A DNA stretch of 64,000 nucleotides from Nostoc sp. KVJ3 (GTDB lineage Bacteria; Cyanobacteriota; Cyanobacteriia; Cyanobacteriales; Nostocaceae), in assembly GCF_026127265.1 (NCBI RefSeq), contig NZ_WWFG01000002.1:186001-250000 (forward strand). The letters are read 5' to 3'. The position numbers were made by a program, and so were the translations under genes. How positions within the stretch are numbered: the stretch's first letter is position 1; every line of letters begins with the position of its first letter. Of the stretch, positions 7,964 to 16,955 are shown piece by piece. The notes beneath the pieces are model-generated. The model was not told where the DNA came from, searched no databases, and was given only the letters and a program-made list of their open reading frames with translations.

Positions 7964-10144
7964 ATGCTTGCAAACTTAAAAAGTTTATTTAGACAGCCAG
8001 TTATTTTTTCAAGTGCGATCGCTACAATTTTACTAGTGGGCATTCAAAAACTTGGGGTTTTCGAGCCTCTAGAGATGAAAGTCTACGACCAGATGATGCA
8101 ATTACGTGGCGACCCAGGCCCAGACTCTCGTCTATTGATTGTTGCTTTAACTGAAAAAGATATCCAAAAGTGGAATTGGCCCCTATCTAGTGAACTTCTA
8201 AACCGGCTATTGGGCAAACTTGAAGAATATCAACCACGAGCCATTGGTCTAGATATTTTCCGTGACTTACCTGTACAACCTGGTCATGAAAAGCTACTGC
8301 AACACCTACAACAGAGCGATATCATCATTCCCATCTGTAAACATTCTGGTTCTAACAATCCGGGAATAGCAGCGCCAAAAGGGGTTGAAGCAGAGCGAGT
8401 CGGATTTAATGATGTAGTAGAAGACACTGACGCGACAATTCGTCGCAACCTATTATTGGTAAGTGCAGAAGAGTCCGATTCCTGTCAAAGTACTTATTCT
8501 TTTAGCTTACAATTGGCACTCAAATATTTAGAAGTTGGCGGCATCCAACTTCAATTTACTCCAAAAAAGGAACTACAACTACGAAATACTATATTTAAAC
8601 CTCTGCAAAGCAACGCTGGCGGTTATCAAAAAGCTGATACAAATGGCTACCAAATTCTGCTTAACTACCGTTCTGGTCATCAAGTTGCCCAACAGGTAAC
8701 TATTACAGAAGTACTTGAAAATCAAGTGAAACCAGATTTGGTCAAAGACCGCATCGTTTTAATTGGCTCAACAGCCAATAGTTTAAATGATATTTTTAAT
8801 ACGCCTTTTGCTACTGGCAAATCAGATAATTCTGGCAAAATGGCAGGAATTGAAATTCATGCTCACAGTATTAGTCAAATTCTCAGTGCTGTTCTTAACA
8901 AACAGCCTTTATTTTGGTTTCTACCTGAGTGGGGTAAAGTCCTTTGGATATGGGGATGGACTGTAGTCGGTGGGTTGCTGGTATCGCGGATTCAACACCC
9001 ATTAGGCTTAGGACTAGCAGGAGCAACAGCCCTTGCAGTGTTATTTGGAGGCAATTTTGTCATTTTTACCCAAGCTGGATGGTTCCCGGTAGTTCCTCCC
9101 GCCTTGGGGTTAGTATTTACCTCTGGGAGTGTTCTTGCCTATAGTTCTTATAAAACGAAACAAGAGCAACAAGAAATTACCCAACGGGTTCAAGAACACC
9201 AACAATTAATTGTGGAATTGCAAGGTCTTTTACGGCAGCGTGGTGATGCCTTAAATGAAGCACCAACTGTAATTGCTGATTCCATCGGGCAAGAAATTTC
9301 ACTAGGAACTCTACTAAACAACCGCTACAAAATTACTGAAGCCTTGGGTTCTGGAGGATTTAGTAATACTTATTTAGCTGATGATATCCAGCGTCCTGGT
9401 AATCCGCAGTGTGTGGTTAAACAGTTACGACCCCCTCGCCAAGATGCAGAATATTTAAATGTCGTCAGACGATTATTTGATGCGGAAGCACAAATTTTAG
9501 AAATTTTGGGTAAGCATCCACAAATTCCTCAACTGCTAGCTTTTTTTGAAGAAAATCGGCAGTTTTCTCTAGTACAAGAATTTGTGCGAGGGCATGCAAT
9601 GGACAAAGAGCTAACCTCTCTTAAGCGACTAAAACAAGTTGAAGTTGTAGAGATGCTCAAAGAAGTTTTAAACGTGCTGATTTTTGTTCATAGCTATGGC
9701 GTAATTCATCGAGATATCAAACCTAGTAATTTGATTAGGCGAGAATCAGATCGGCATATTGTTTTAATTGACTTTGGCGCTGTTAAGCAAATCCAACCTC
9801 AGCAGCAGGAAGCTCAGACAATTTCAATTGGTACTCCTGGTTATGCACCTTCTGAGCAAATGAGCGGGTTGCCAAAACTCAACAGCGATATTTATGCGTT
9901 GGGAATTATGGGAATTCAAGGTTTAACTGGGGTAGATCCTAGAGAATTTCGCAGAGATATAAATACTGGTGAAATAATTATTCAAGGTGAAGCTCAGGGT
10001 AATCAACAGATTTGGCAACATTGGCGCGAACTAACTGATGCTACAAACGAGTTAGTTTCTATTTTAAATAGAATGGTACACTTCGACTTCACTCAAAGAT
10101 ATCAGTCAGCAACAGAGGTGCTAAAAGCTCTCGAAAGTCTTTAG
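7964..10144 (+). CDS. CHASE2-domain membrane serine/threonine protein kinase
   Basis: The N-terminal ~305 residues are a CHASE2 extracytoplasmic sensor (KVYDQMMQLRGDPGPDSRLLIVALTE, then RAIGLDIFRDLPVQPG and KDRIVLIGSTANSLNDIF) after a short signal-anchor. Three membrane segments lie at about residues 325-395, followed by a coiled-coil of about 30 residues. The Hanks-type kinase domain runs from about 452 to the end, with GSGGFSNTY loop, VVKQL lysine, HRDIKPSN catalytic loop and DFGAVK, so it should be active. The enzyme would phosphorylate proteins in the cytoplasm in response to a periplasmic or lumenal signal. It lies directly after the FHA gene, whose product could read its phosphothreonine marks; that partnership is inferred from context. 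Confidence 0.9.
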   Translation: MLANLKSLFRQPVIFSSAIATILLVGIQKLGVFEPLEMKVYDQMMQLRGDPGPDSRLLIVALTEKDIQKWNWPLSSELLNRLLGKLEEYQPRAIGLDIFRDLPVQPGHEKLLQHLQQSDIIIPICKHSGSNNPGIAAPKGVEAERVGFNDVVEDTDATIRRNLLLVSAEESDSCQSTYSFSLQLALKYLEVGGIQLQFTPKKELQLRNTIFKPLQSNAGGYQKADTNGYQILLNYRSGHQVAQQVTITEVLENQVKPDLVKDRIVLIGSTANSLNDIFNTPFATGKSDNSGKMAGIEIHAHSISQILSAVLNKQPLFWFLPEWGKVLWIWGWTVVGGLLVSRIQHPLGLGLAGATALAVLFGGNFVIFTQAGWFPVVPPALGLVFTSGSVLAYSSYKTKQEQQEITQRVQEHQQLIVELQGLLRQRGDALNEAPTVIADSIGQEISLGTLLNNRYKITEALGSGGFSNTYLADDIQRPGNPQCVVKQLRPPRQDAEYLNVVRRLFDAEAQILEILGKHPQIPQLLAFFEENRQFSLVQEFVRGHAMDKELTSLKRLKQVEVVEMLKEVLNVLIFVHSYGVIHRDIKPSNLIRRESDRHIVLIDFGAVKQIQPQQQEAQTISIGTPGYAPSEQMSGLPKLNSDIYALGIMGIQGLTGVDPREFRRDINTGEIIIQGEAQGNQQIWQHWRELTDATNELVSILNRMVHFDFTQRYQSATEVLKALESL

Positions 10145-10176
10145 TAAGTAAGTGCCATTCGTGCCATTCCAATACT

Positions 10177-10267
10177 GTTCGGTTAAGGCAAGAGACGCGA
10201 TAAATCGCCGTCTTTACAATAATTAATCCTTCGTAGAGACGGCGATTTATCGCGTCTTTGGGATCCA
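10177..10267. repeat. Miniature element, GTTCGGTTAAGG family (right end missing)
   Basis: It starts with the terminal repeat GTTCGGTTAAGG and has the GACGCGATAAATCGCCGTC / GACGGCGATTTATCGCGTC hairpin, but the opposite end is lost. The rest of the 509-base spacer to the next gene is AT-rich and holds, at about 10312-10340, one end of another repeat (AATCAAATATGATTCCTATA, see the 15731 element). No gene is seen in 10145-10653. Confidence 0.8.
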
Positions 10268-10653
10268 TACAGCACTTGCTGCTGCTATGAGGTACAGATA
10301 CTTATATTTTTTTAAAAATCAAATATGATTCCTATAGTAAATAACTTAAAGTTATATATCTAGTAAGTTAGCACAAATAAAGCGAACTAATTAAGGTGAG
10401 TCATTTATTATTGGCAAGTAGTCAAAAATGCTTAATGCAGAAGCGTTAGCGGCTTTCCGTAAGTAAGAAAAAATGACAATCAATATAGTGATGTTTGTTT
10501 ATACCCACTCATCTAACTCTCATCAAAAAATTTAAGTATCTTTTTTTACCAATTAAGCAATACTTCGTTAACCGCTAAGTAACTGTTGAATAACTGTTTT
10601 AAAACATGAAACAATGAGGAGATAGGTAAGACAGTAAAGACAAAAGCACATGG

Positions 10654-12114
10654 ATGATTAGCGATATGAAGCAATCTAAGAGTACGCGAAAGCGGGGGCT
10701 TATCCTAACGATCGCTGGGTTGAAGCGTTTACAAGCGGCGATTTTGGCGATGGAGAAGGCTCAAAACAATGGCAATCACTTCACTCTAGAAGATTTAGGC
10801 GATCGCATGAATGTTTCTACCAAAACTCTGAACCGATTATGGTCGTTGAATACAGGCGTGGATCAAAAAACCCTGAAATTGTGCTTTACCGCCTTTAACC
10901 TAGAACTACACAGGGAAGACTATGCAATACTGAGTGAACCGAACAATACTAGAATCTCTCAAACTCTCCCCTTGAGTTTAGATACAAGAGAAAGAAAAGT
11001 ATTTCCGTCTTTATACTTGGATTCTTTTTTTACTCAACACCCCAACCAACTCGAAAACCTTTGGTCATACCCAGATGGCCCCGTAGCTTTAGATTCTCCC
11101 TTCTATGTTGAACGTCCCCCCATTGAGGAACTAGTTTATCGAGAACTTATTCAACCAGGCTGTGCGATCCGAATTCGAGCGCCTAGAGAGATGGGAAAAA
11201 CTTCTCTGGTGCTGCGATTATTAGCATTTGCCGAGATGCAAGGTTATCGTCCGGTGAACGTGAATTGCAAGCAAATCGATACAAGCTGTCTGACAGACTT
11301 AAACAAGCTTTTGCGTTCTTTTTGCTGGCAAATTGCAATAGAATTAGGCATTGATCCCAATCTAGATGACAAATGGGATGAGGAAGTAGGCTGTAAGTTG
11401 AGTTGCAGTTTATACCTACAATCCTATTTACTCAAGCAGAGTCAAAGTCCAGTGGTTTTAGTTTTAAATGAGATTGACCACTTTTTTGAATATCCTGAAA
11501 TTGCTCAGGAGTTCTTTGGTTTGTTGCGCTCTTGGTATGAGGAAGCACGGCAAGATATAAACTTACAAAAGCTTAGACTAGTAATAGTTTACTCTACAGA
11601 AGTGTACGTCTCGCTGGATATCAATCGTTCCCCGTTTAATATCGGACTACCGATCCGTCTGCCAGAATTTACTAAGCACCAAGTAGAATACTTAGCCCAA
11701 CGGCATGGGTTAGACTGGACTTCTAATAAAGAGGTTACGCAACTAATGTCTCTCGTGGGGGGACATCCAGCACTAATTAGGATTGCTCTGTATTATCTCT
11801 GCTGTCAAAGAACCACCTTAGAAGAACTGATACAGGAGGCGATCGCTAACGGCGGTATCTATCGTTATCATTTATGGCGACACTGGGCAATTCTGCAAGA
11901 AAATTCCAGTTTGGTAAAGGCATATATTGAAGTTGTGGCTGCAAAGCAAAGCATTTCTCTAAATCCAATTGATGCTCATAAGCTCGAAAGCTTGGGGTTG
12001 ATCGCTTATGAAGGCGATCGCATCGTACCGCGTTGCGAACTCTACCGTGCTTACTTTAAAAAACAACTAGATGTTGCTGAATTTGAATATAAATCACTGC
12101 AAAAACGTGCTTGA
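10654..12114 (+). CDS. AAA-like (STAND-type) ATPase with N-terminal helix-turn-helix
   Basis: Residues about 10-95 form a helix-turn-helix (LEDLGDRMNVSTKTLNRLW) as in the N-terminal domains of cyanobacterial signalling AAA/STAND proteins. The AAA-like domain (family PF14516 type) spans about 140-450: Walker A APREMGKTSLVLRLL near residue 175, Walker B VVLVLNEIDHFFE near 266. An arginine/histidine-rich helical lid follows with SLVGGHPALIRIALYYL. No effector domain is attached, so partner and substrate are unknown; a role in DNA-linked or signalling switching is inferred. ATG 10654 is used; ATG 10666 is an alternative. A GAGGAG-like site lies about 35 bases upstream, too far to decide. Confidence 0.8.
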   Translation: MISDMKQSKSTRKRGLILTIAGLKRLQAAILAMEKAQNNGNHFTLEDLGDRMNVSTKTLNRLWSLNTGVDQKTLKLCFTAFNLELHREDYAILSEPNNTRISQTLPLSLDTRERKVFPSLYLDSFFTQHPNQLENLWSYPDGPVALDSPFYVERPPIEELVYRELIQPGCAIRIRAPREMGKTSLVLRLLAFAEMQGYRPVNVNCKQIDTSCLTDLNKLLRSFCWQIAIELGIDPNLDDKWDEEVGCKLSCSLYLQSYLLKQSQSPVVLVLNEIDHFFEYPEIAQEFFGLLRSWYEEARQDINLQKLRLVIVYSTEVYVSLDINRSPFNIGLPIRLPEFTKHQVEYLAQRHGLDWTSNKEVTQLMSLVGGHPALIRIALYYLCCQRTTLEELIQEAIANGGIYRYHLWRHWAILQENSSLVKAYIEVVAAKQSISLNPIDAHKLESLGLIAYEGDRIVPRCELYRAYFKKQLDVAEFEYKSLQKRA

Positions 12115-12421
12115 AAAAACTATCAGGTGCTTTTTTTCTCACGCCTCTATGCGCGCAAAAATTCAGGGCAGAGGTTTCCTTTGCTCAGAATTCTTAGATT
12201 TTAGATTTTACGTTGACCCCATCTGTAAAATCAGGGGTAAGTCAAGTAGCTCTCTACAAGACGCTATGCGTGAAACGAAGCTCTGCCGTTGGCGCATCAT
12301 CTCGTAGAGAAGGCTTTACACTCCAATTAAAAATTATTAATTAAAAGTGCAATCAGTGGGGATCTGAATCCCCTACTGATTGCGCAGCATCTCGTAGAGA
12401 GCATCTTGATTCTAATTACTG

Positions 12422-12552
12422 ATATCATGTCCGCCAAATTACCCATAACCCCACCCCCAACCCCTCCCCGCTTGCGGGGAGGGGAGACAAAGCATAGCTT
12501 TGGCGGGGGTGGGGTTCTTCAGGTTTAATAAGCAATCAAGCGGACATGATAT
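12422..12552. repeat. 131-bp miniature inverted-repeat element
   Basis: Perfect 13-bp terminal inverted repeats (ATATCATGTCCGC / GCGGACATGATAT) enclose a G/C-rich hairpin of the type common in cyanobacterial spacers (CCCCTCCCCGCTTGCGGGGAGGGG). There is no coding potential. It fills the middle of the spacer 12115-12667, whose left part has only decayed repeat sequence and whose right part (about 12570-12603) has an AATCCAAAATCTAAAATCTAA-type run. Confidence 0.8.
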
Positions 12553-12667
12553 GACTTCTGAATTCTTCTTCAATCTTTAATCCAAAATCTAAAATCTAAA
12601 ATTCAATTACTCCTAACGACTGCTATATTTTAGGAATCTCTATTTGGGTATTTGCCATGAAAAATAA

Positions 12668-13045
12668 TTAACTATCTGACCAATAAAGTTGATAATCCTC
12701 GATAGAAAATGTTCCATTATTGGAAGACATTTTGAAAAAGAAGTAATAATCTCCTGGCTCCCAAATACTAAATTCTCTCTCTTGTTCTTGAACAATAGCC
12801 GTCGAGCCACCATTAGGAATGGTCATGCTAGCAGTTTGTGTTCCGTTCTGCGCTCTTATCAAAAAAACTTCCAGCAGTGAAAAACCCTGTAGTTCAGCAG
12901 AATAACGAATTTTGAAGCGGATTTTTCCACCATCCCGTAGGGTCTTTTGAACAGAAAAATTTTCAGTTTTAATTGGATTACCAGACAGTTGAATGCCCCG
13001 ATCTTGCGTTAAGATATGGATCTGCTTCTGATCTACTGAACTCAT
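12668..13045 (-). CDS. Unknown 125-residue beta-rich protein
   Basis: A soluble protein without signal peptide, membrane segment or cysteine. Alternating hydrophobic strands (GKIRFKIRYSAEL, FSLLEVFLIRAQNG, REFSIWEPGDYYFFFKMSS) suggest a beta-sandwich. I do not recognise the family. It starts at an ATG with a GGAAGAAA site 6 bases upstream and has normal codon use. It stands isolated between repeat-rich spacers, so context gives no clue. Confidence 0.65.
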   Translation of the reverse strand: MSSVDQKQIHILTQDRGIQLSGNPIKTENFSVQKTLRDGGKIRFKIRYSAELQGFSLLEVFLIRAQNGTQTASMTIPNGGSTAIVQEQEREFSIWEPGDYYFFFKMSSNNGTFSIEDYQLYWSDS

Positions 13046-13130
13046 TATTTTTCTTCCTTAACAATAATAGAAAATGTTTTTGGATAAGAATTCATCATTG
13101 AAGAATCAAAAGTCAGAATTTAGAAATAGT

Positions 13131-13232
13131 CTATAGCGGTTCCCATTCAAATGTGTTACAACATCATCTCGTAAGGTGTAGGGGCAATTCATAAATTGCC
13201 CCTACACTTACATAAATGAGAACCACTATAGT
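13131..13232. repeat. ~100-bp miniature element, CTATAGCGGTTC termini
   Basis: Imperfect terminal repeats (CTATAGCGGTTCCCATTCAAA against CTATAGTGGTTCTCATTTAT in inverted orientation) enclose an inner palindrome TAGGGGCAATTCATAAATTGCCCCTA. The inner palindrome recurs at about 13692 and 44437 inside other elements. Confidence 0.75.
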
Positions 13233-13448
13233 ATGATTGATATATTAATTAATCAAATTTTCTCCTGATTATCTCATTTTTCTGAATTCTGATTCTGAAT
13301 TCTTACGTTTTTTACTGTCACGTTTGTATTTTCCCGTCATCGCCAAGAAAATGCAATGACAGATAAGACAGTTAAGAAAATAGCTAAAAAATTGATTGCA
13401 ACAAAAATAATATATGCTTAACGTCAACTAGATAATTAAAAAGCTTTT

Positions 13449-13778
13449 AGGACTTGCGTAAAACTAGATATTGTAAGGGAAATGCTCTCTGGAAAGTCGC
13501 TTCTCTACGAGACGCTTTGTATAGCTTTCTTCTCTATAGGAGTGTGTGTCTACATGAATTGCGCCCTACCCGAAAATTATAGTTTTGGCTATTGTTTATA
13601 GGACTTATGCACTTTACAAATAACTTATGATGTGCATTAACGTAAACACTCTGTTTCAGGTTCTTCATTGATGGTAAATAGACCCGTATCGTAGGGGCAA
13701 TTCATGAATTGACCCTACGATGGATCTGGTTTTTCCAATCATCTATACTTGGTCTTTCCTGTCAATGCGTAAGTCCTA
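13449..13778. repeat. Composite repeat bounded by AGGACTTGCGTA / TGCGTAAGTCCTA
   Basis: The outer inverted ends match the elements at 44410-44500 and 62261-62352. Inside are a second AGGACTTATGCA end near 13600 and a GTAGGGGCAATTCATGAATTG palindrome, so at least two copies are nested or joined. No gene is seen. Confidence 0.65.
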
Positions 13779-13864
13779 GTTTAGTTGATTGGTTGAAATA
13801 AGAATCCCACCTATTCAAGGGGTGGGAGCGTCAATAGGTTGCTACTTGATTGTTAATCAATATT

Positions 13865-14146
13865 GTTCGGTTAAGGCAAGAGACGCGATACGCCGTCTTT
13901 ACAATAATCAGTCCTTCGTAGAGACGGCAATTTATGGCGGATTTGGGATCTATTATTTTCATTAAATAACCTTAGAGGTTGAATGAACAAGTATTTTGCT
14001 TTGACTAAAGTCACTTTGATCCCCCCTAACCCCCTTAAAAAGGGGGGGAATCGGAATCAAAGTCCCCCAATTTATCGGGGGATTTAGGAGGATCTAGAAC
14101 TTTTGATACCAATGAGAGGACTTTTCAAACAGCCTCTTAACCGAAC
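13865..14146. repeat. GTTCGGTTAAGG-family element split by a second element
   Basis: The left terminal repeat GTTCGGTTAAGG is at 13865-13876 and the matching inverted end at 14137-14146. Between them, at 13975-14136, a different element is inserted exactly inside the right terminal repeat. Removing it and one TTA restores the CCTTAACCGAAC end seen in the intact copy at 24143. Confidence 0.88.
13975..14136. repeat. Nested miniature element, GAGG termini, TTA target duplication
   Basis: Its ends are GAGGTTGAATGAAC and (inverted) GAGGCTGTTTGAAAAG, flanked by TTA on both sides (13972-13974 and 14137-14139). The body contains the CCCCCTAACCCCCTTAAAAAG / GGGGG hairpin sequence. Related copies are at 38646-39047 and 54842-55223. 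The TNA duplication fits IS5/IS1031-type transposases acting in trans, which is an inference. Confidence 0.85.
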
Positions 14147-14158
14147 TGTATTAGATTG

Positions 14159-14752
14159 TTAATTCTCTATAAAATTTCCGAGAGAACGTAACATTTTTGC
14201 TAAATCATTGCCCAACTTTTCAATAGATTCTTTCTGTTTAGGATCTTTTAAAGTGCCATCGGCGTTAAAGGCTTCGTAAGCTTTGGGTACGGCTATCTGA
14301 TCGGGAAGTACCAAAACTTTGATGTTTCCTAAAATAGATCGCAGGTGAACCAACCCGCGCAAACCACCAAGAGCGCCTGGGGAAGCGCTCATAATGCTAG
14401 CAACTTTACCTGCAAAAGCAGCTAATGGTGCTTCATTTGGGGCTGGACGGGATGCCCAGTCAATGGCATTTTTCAAAACTGCTGTGAGTGAACTGTTATA
14501 TTCTGGCGAAGCAATTAGTAATCCTTGATGAGAAATTAGGAAATCCTTAAATGTGCGGGCGTTGGCGGGTAGTCCTTCTTGAGCTTCCAAATCTTCATCA
14601 AACAGAGGTAGGGGCAAATCACGGAGGTCTATATAAGTTACTTCTGCTCCTGCTGCTTTAGCGCCATCTGCCGCGATTTTTACCAATTTTTTGTTGTAAG
14701 AATCAATCCGGGTGCTGCCAGCAAAGGCGAGGATTTTAGGTGTAGATGCCAT
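14159..14752 (-). CDS. NAD(P)H-dependent FMN reductase / quinone reductase
   Basis: A 197-residue flavodoxin-fold reductase of the NADPH-dependent FMN reductase family (ChrR/azoreductase-like). The FMN phosphate loop is AGSTRIDSYNKKL, and SPEYNSSLTAVLKNAIDW contains the family PEYN motif that binds the flavin ring. It would transfer electrons from NAD(P)H to FMN or quinone-like acceptors in the cytoplasm. The frame is open to an earlier ATG (14794), but MASTPKILAFAGSTR at 14752 fits the family N-terminus. Substrate cannot be decided. The stop is 13 bp from a nested repeat element. Confidence 0.9.
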   Translation of the reverse strand: MASTPKILAFAGSTRIDSYNKKLVKIAADGAKAAGAEVTYIDLRDLPLPLFDEDLEAQEGLPANARTFKDFLISHQGLLIASPEYNSSLTAVLKNAIDWASRPAPNEAPLAAFAGKVASIMSASPGALGGLRGLVHLRSILGNIKVLVLPDQIAVPKAYEAFNADGTLKDPKQKESIEKLGNDLAKMLRSLGNFIEN

Positions 14753-14794
14753 AGTTGTAGGTTGAATGGGAAGGATTTGACAGTTCAGCTGCAT

Positions 14795-15206
14795 TATCCT
14801 GTTTTCAGGCGATCGCTATTTGCTACCTTTAGATTTTCTTTATAAATTTTCTCTAAGTTACATAATTACACTAATTGTAGTGAAGACTGAAAACCCTGCC
14901 TTTGGAGTCGAAATATGAATAGATATGAGCGATGCTTTTCTCTCTATGAGACGCAGCTTGCGTTCGCTTGAGTGACAAAATGAGGGATTTCGATTCAGCC
15001 ACGTCGCACCCATCTACCCTTTTGGATAAAAACTTCTCACCATTTTAGTCAAATTTATTACATAACTGCTTTCAAATCAGGCAGAGGGCACGAGGCACAA
15101 GATTGACATATTAGCTACATAACATTGACGTAAATATAATTAAACCTTTTGTGAAACCAGGAAGTCTAAATAATGTAGATAACTTTGGAATTCACCATTC
15201 ACAAAT
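14795..15206. other. Gene-free spacer, divergent promoter region
   Basis: About 410 bases between divergent genes (FMN reductase and the secreted helical protein). It holds an AT-rich stretch near 14830-14885 and no recognisable repeat or ORF. Promoters for both genes must be here, but no specific element can be assigned. Confidence 0.5.
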
Positions 15207-15695
15207 ATGAGTAAGCATAAAGTTCGTTCGATTGGTATCTTCACAGGAATAGTAGCGGTTGTTCTAGGTAATAGTCTCTTGATGATTTCGGGATCTGCCT
15301 ATGCCGACTTACCAGGAAAGCATCCTTATTACCTGCACGCGCTCACTGATTTACGTACTGCACGGTGGTTGCTGGAACATCGCCCAAGCGATGCTGCCGT
15401 TAGTGGACAAGAAGATGTTGCTATTAGGCAGATAGATTACACTATTAACGACATTAAGAAGGCATCTATTGATGATGGCAAAGACATCCACGAGCATCCA
15501 AATGTCGATGTCCCCAATAATCATCCTGGACGGTTACACAAGGCAGAAGAAATATTGCAGAAAGTGCATTCCGATGTAAAGCGTGAGGAAGACGATCCAA
15601 CAGCCCGAGGCTTGCAACATCGTTCTCTTCTACATATCGATGTTGCACTCAAAGCGACTAAGCGTGCTATTTACGATGTTCAACATCATAAATAG
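15207..15695 (+). CDS. Secreted histidine-rich helical protein of unknown function
   Basis: 162 residues. The N-terminal signal peptide (basic MSKHKVR, hydrophobic IFTGIVAVVLGNSLLMISG, cleavage near SAYA-D) implies export to the periplasm. The mature part is all-helical: LHALTDLRTARWLLEHRP, IRQIDYTINDIKKASIDDGKD, KAEEILQKVHSDVKREEDD, HIDVALKATKRAIYDVQHHK. It resembles small secreted four-helix-bundle proteins seen across proteobacteria and cyanobacteria. Histidines are frequent and might bind metal; that is speculation. No functional neighbour is present. Confidence 0.78.
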   Translation: MSKHKVRSIGIFTGIVAVVLGNSLLMISGSAYADLPGKHPYYLHALTDLRTARWLLEHRPSDAAVSGQEDVAIRQIDYTINDIKKASIDDGKDIHEHPNVDVPNNHPGRLHKAEEILQKVHSDVKREEDDPTARGLQHRSLLHIDVALKATKRAIYDVQHHK

Positions 15696-15730
15696 AGACT
15701 GCATGGCGAGGACTATGCCAATATTTCATG

Positions 15731-15877
15731 TATAGGAATCCGGTTTGATTTCTGAACAGATACTTAGGGGAGCCAGTCGTGTGGGCGGGAAACCCGCCTA
15801 CAGCGCTGGATTCACCGCAACGCACTGGCTTCCCTACAATACCTAATTTTGTTCAAAAACCAAATAGGAGTCCTATA
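15731..15877. repeat. 147-bp miniature element, TATAGGAATC termini
   Basis: About 30-bp imperfect inverted ends (TATAGGAATCCGGTTTGATTT against TATAGGACTCCTATTTGGTTT inverted) enclose GGCGGGAAACCCGCC and a GCGCTGGATTCACCGCAACGC hairpin. The same body recurs at 27703-27957, and single ends are at about 10312, 25338 and 28119. Confidence 0.82.
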
Positions 15878-15910
15878 TTAACAATTCGTAATTCGTAATT
15901 ATGTTCTTCC

Positions 15911-16933
15911 TTAGTCTGTGGAGGCGGACTTCATTTGTGTAGTCGAATCCCTTTGTCCTAGTTCTTTAGTCGCCTCCAGCAACTTAACGCTGGCATAAAT
16001 AGCATCAATATAAGGTGTAGGAATTTGAGTCAGTTTTCCCAATTCTGCCACCGCGCCAACAATAGCATCTATCTCCGTTGTGCGTCCGGCTTCAATATCT
16101 TGTAGCATCGAGGTTTTGTGAGCGCCAACATTTTCTGCTCCATTAATTCGCTGTTCTAAAGTGATGCCAAAATTTATACCCAATTTTTCTGCGATCGCTT
16201 GAGTTTCAGTCATCATTTGTCGCGCTAGTTCACGGGTGAGGGGATAGCGGCAAATATCTTCTAAAGTAGCACCAGTTAAGGCACTGATGGGATTAAATGC
16301 CACATTCCCCCACAACTTGATCCAAATTTCCGTGCGAATTTGATTGCGAATTGGTGCTTTGAATCCTGCCTGTTTTAAAGTTTGTGATAATAATTGGATG
16401 CGATCGCTTTTAGTGCCGTCGATTTCACCCACAGTAAAGCGATCGCCTTCAATATGCTTAATTACACCTGGTTCAATTATCTCAGTTGCTGGGTAAACAA
16501 CACAACCGATGGCGCGTTCAGCACCGATACTAGCTTCAATAATTCCATTTGGGTCAACAGATTGAATCCGCGTACTTGCATACTCACTGCTCTGCTGACG
16601 AAAGTACCACCAAGGAACACCATTTTGGGCTGTTACTACCATTGTGTCAGGATGGTAGAGTGTCGGGAGAAAGGGTGCGATCGCAGCCACACTATGAGCC
16701 TTAACAGTTAAAATTACTACATCTTGTGGCCCCACTTCCTGAATATTGCTAGTTGCCAGAGACGGAGTAGCAATTTGGCTTGAACCGTCTGCCATGACTA
16801 ACTTCAGCCCATTTTTTTGAATCGCTGACAAATGAGAACCACGAGCGATCAGCGTCACTGCTTCCCCAGACAATGCCAGTTTTGCCCCTAAGTATCCACC
16901 AATCGCACCCGCGCCAACAATACAGATTTTCAT
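15911..16933 (-). CDS. panE: 2-dehydropantoate 2-reductase (ketopantoate reductase family)
   Basis: Converts ketopantoate to pantoate with NADPH in pantothenate/CoA synthesis. The N-terminus is a Rossmann fold with VGAGAIGGYLGAKLALSG; the conserved TVKAH and TAQNGVPW segments follow. The helical C-terminal domain contains RTEIWIKLWGNVAFNPISALTGAT, where the lysine and asparagine are active-site residues. At 340 residues it is slightly longer than E. coli PanE (303), with a short C-terminal tail. It lies 22 bp downstream of the inositol-phosphatase gene and is probably co-transcribed. Many bacteria have several family members, so a related ketoacid reductase activity cannot be excluded. Confidence 0.88.
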   Translation of the reverse strand: MKICIVGAGAIGGYLGAKLALSGEAVTLIARGSHLSAIQKNGLKLVMADGSSQIATPSLATSNIQEVGPQDVVILTVKAHSVAAIAPFLPTLYHPDTMVVTAQNGVPWWYFRQQSSEYASTRIQSVDPNGIIEASIGAERAIGCVVYPATEIIEPGVIKHIEGDRFTVGEIDGTKSDRIQLLSQTLKQAGFKAPIRNQIRTEIWIKLWGNVAFNPISALTGATLEDICRYPLTRELARQMMTETQAIAEKLGINFGITLEQRINGAENVGAHKTSMLQDIEAGRTTEIDAIVGAVAELGKLTQIPTPYIDAIYASVKLLEATKELGQRDSTTQMKSASTD

Positions 16934-16955
16934 GTTGTTTAATAGTGATTTACCC

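Noticed and set aside
12071..12307. 78-residue frame overlapping the end of the AAA-like gene
   Set aside because: Starts inside the real gene in another frame and continues into decayed repeat sequence without family likeness.
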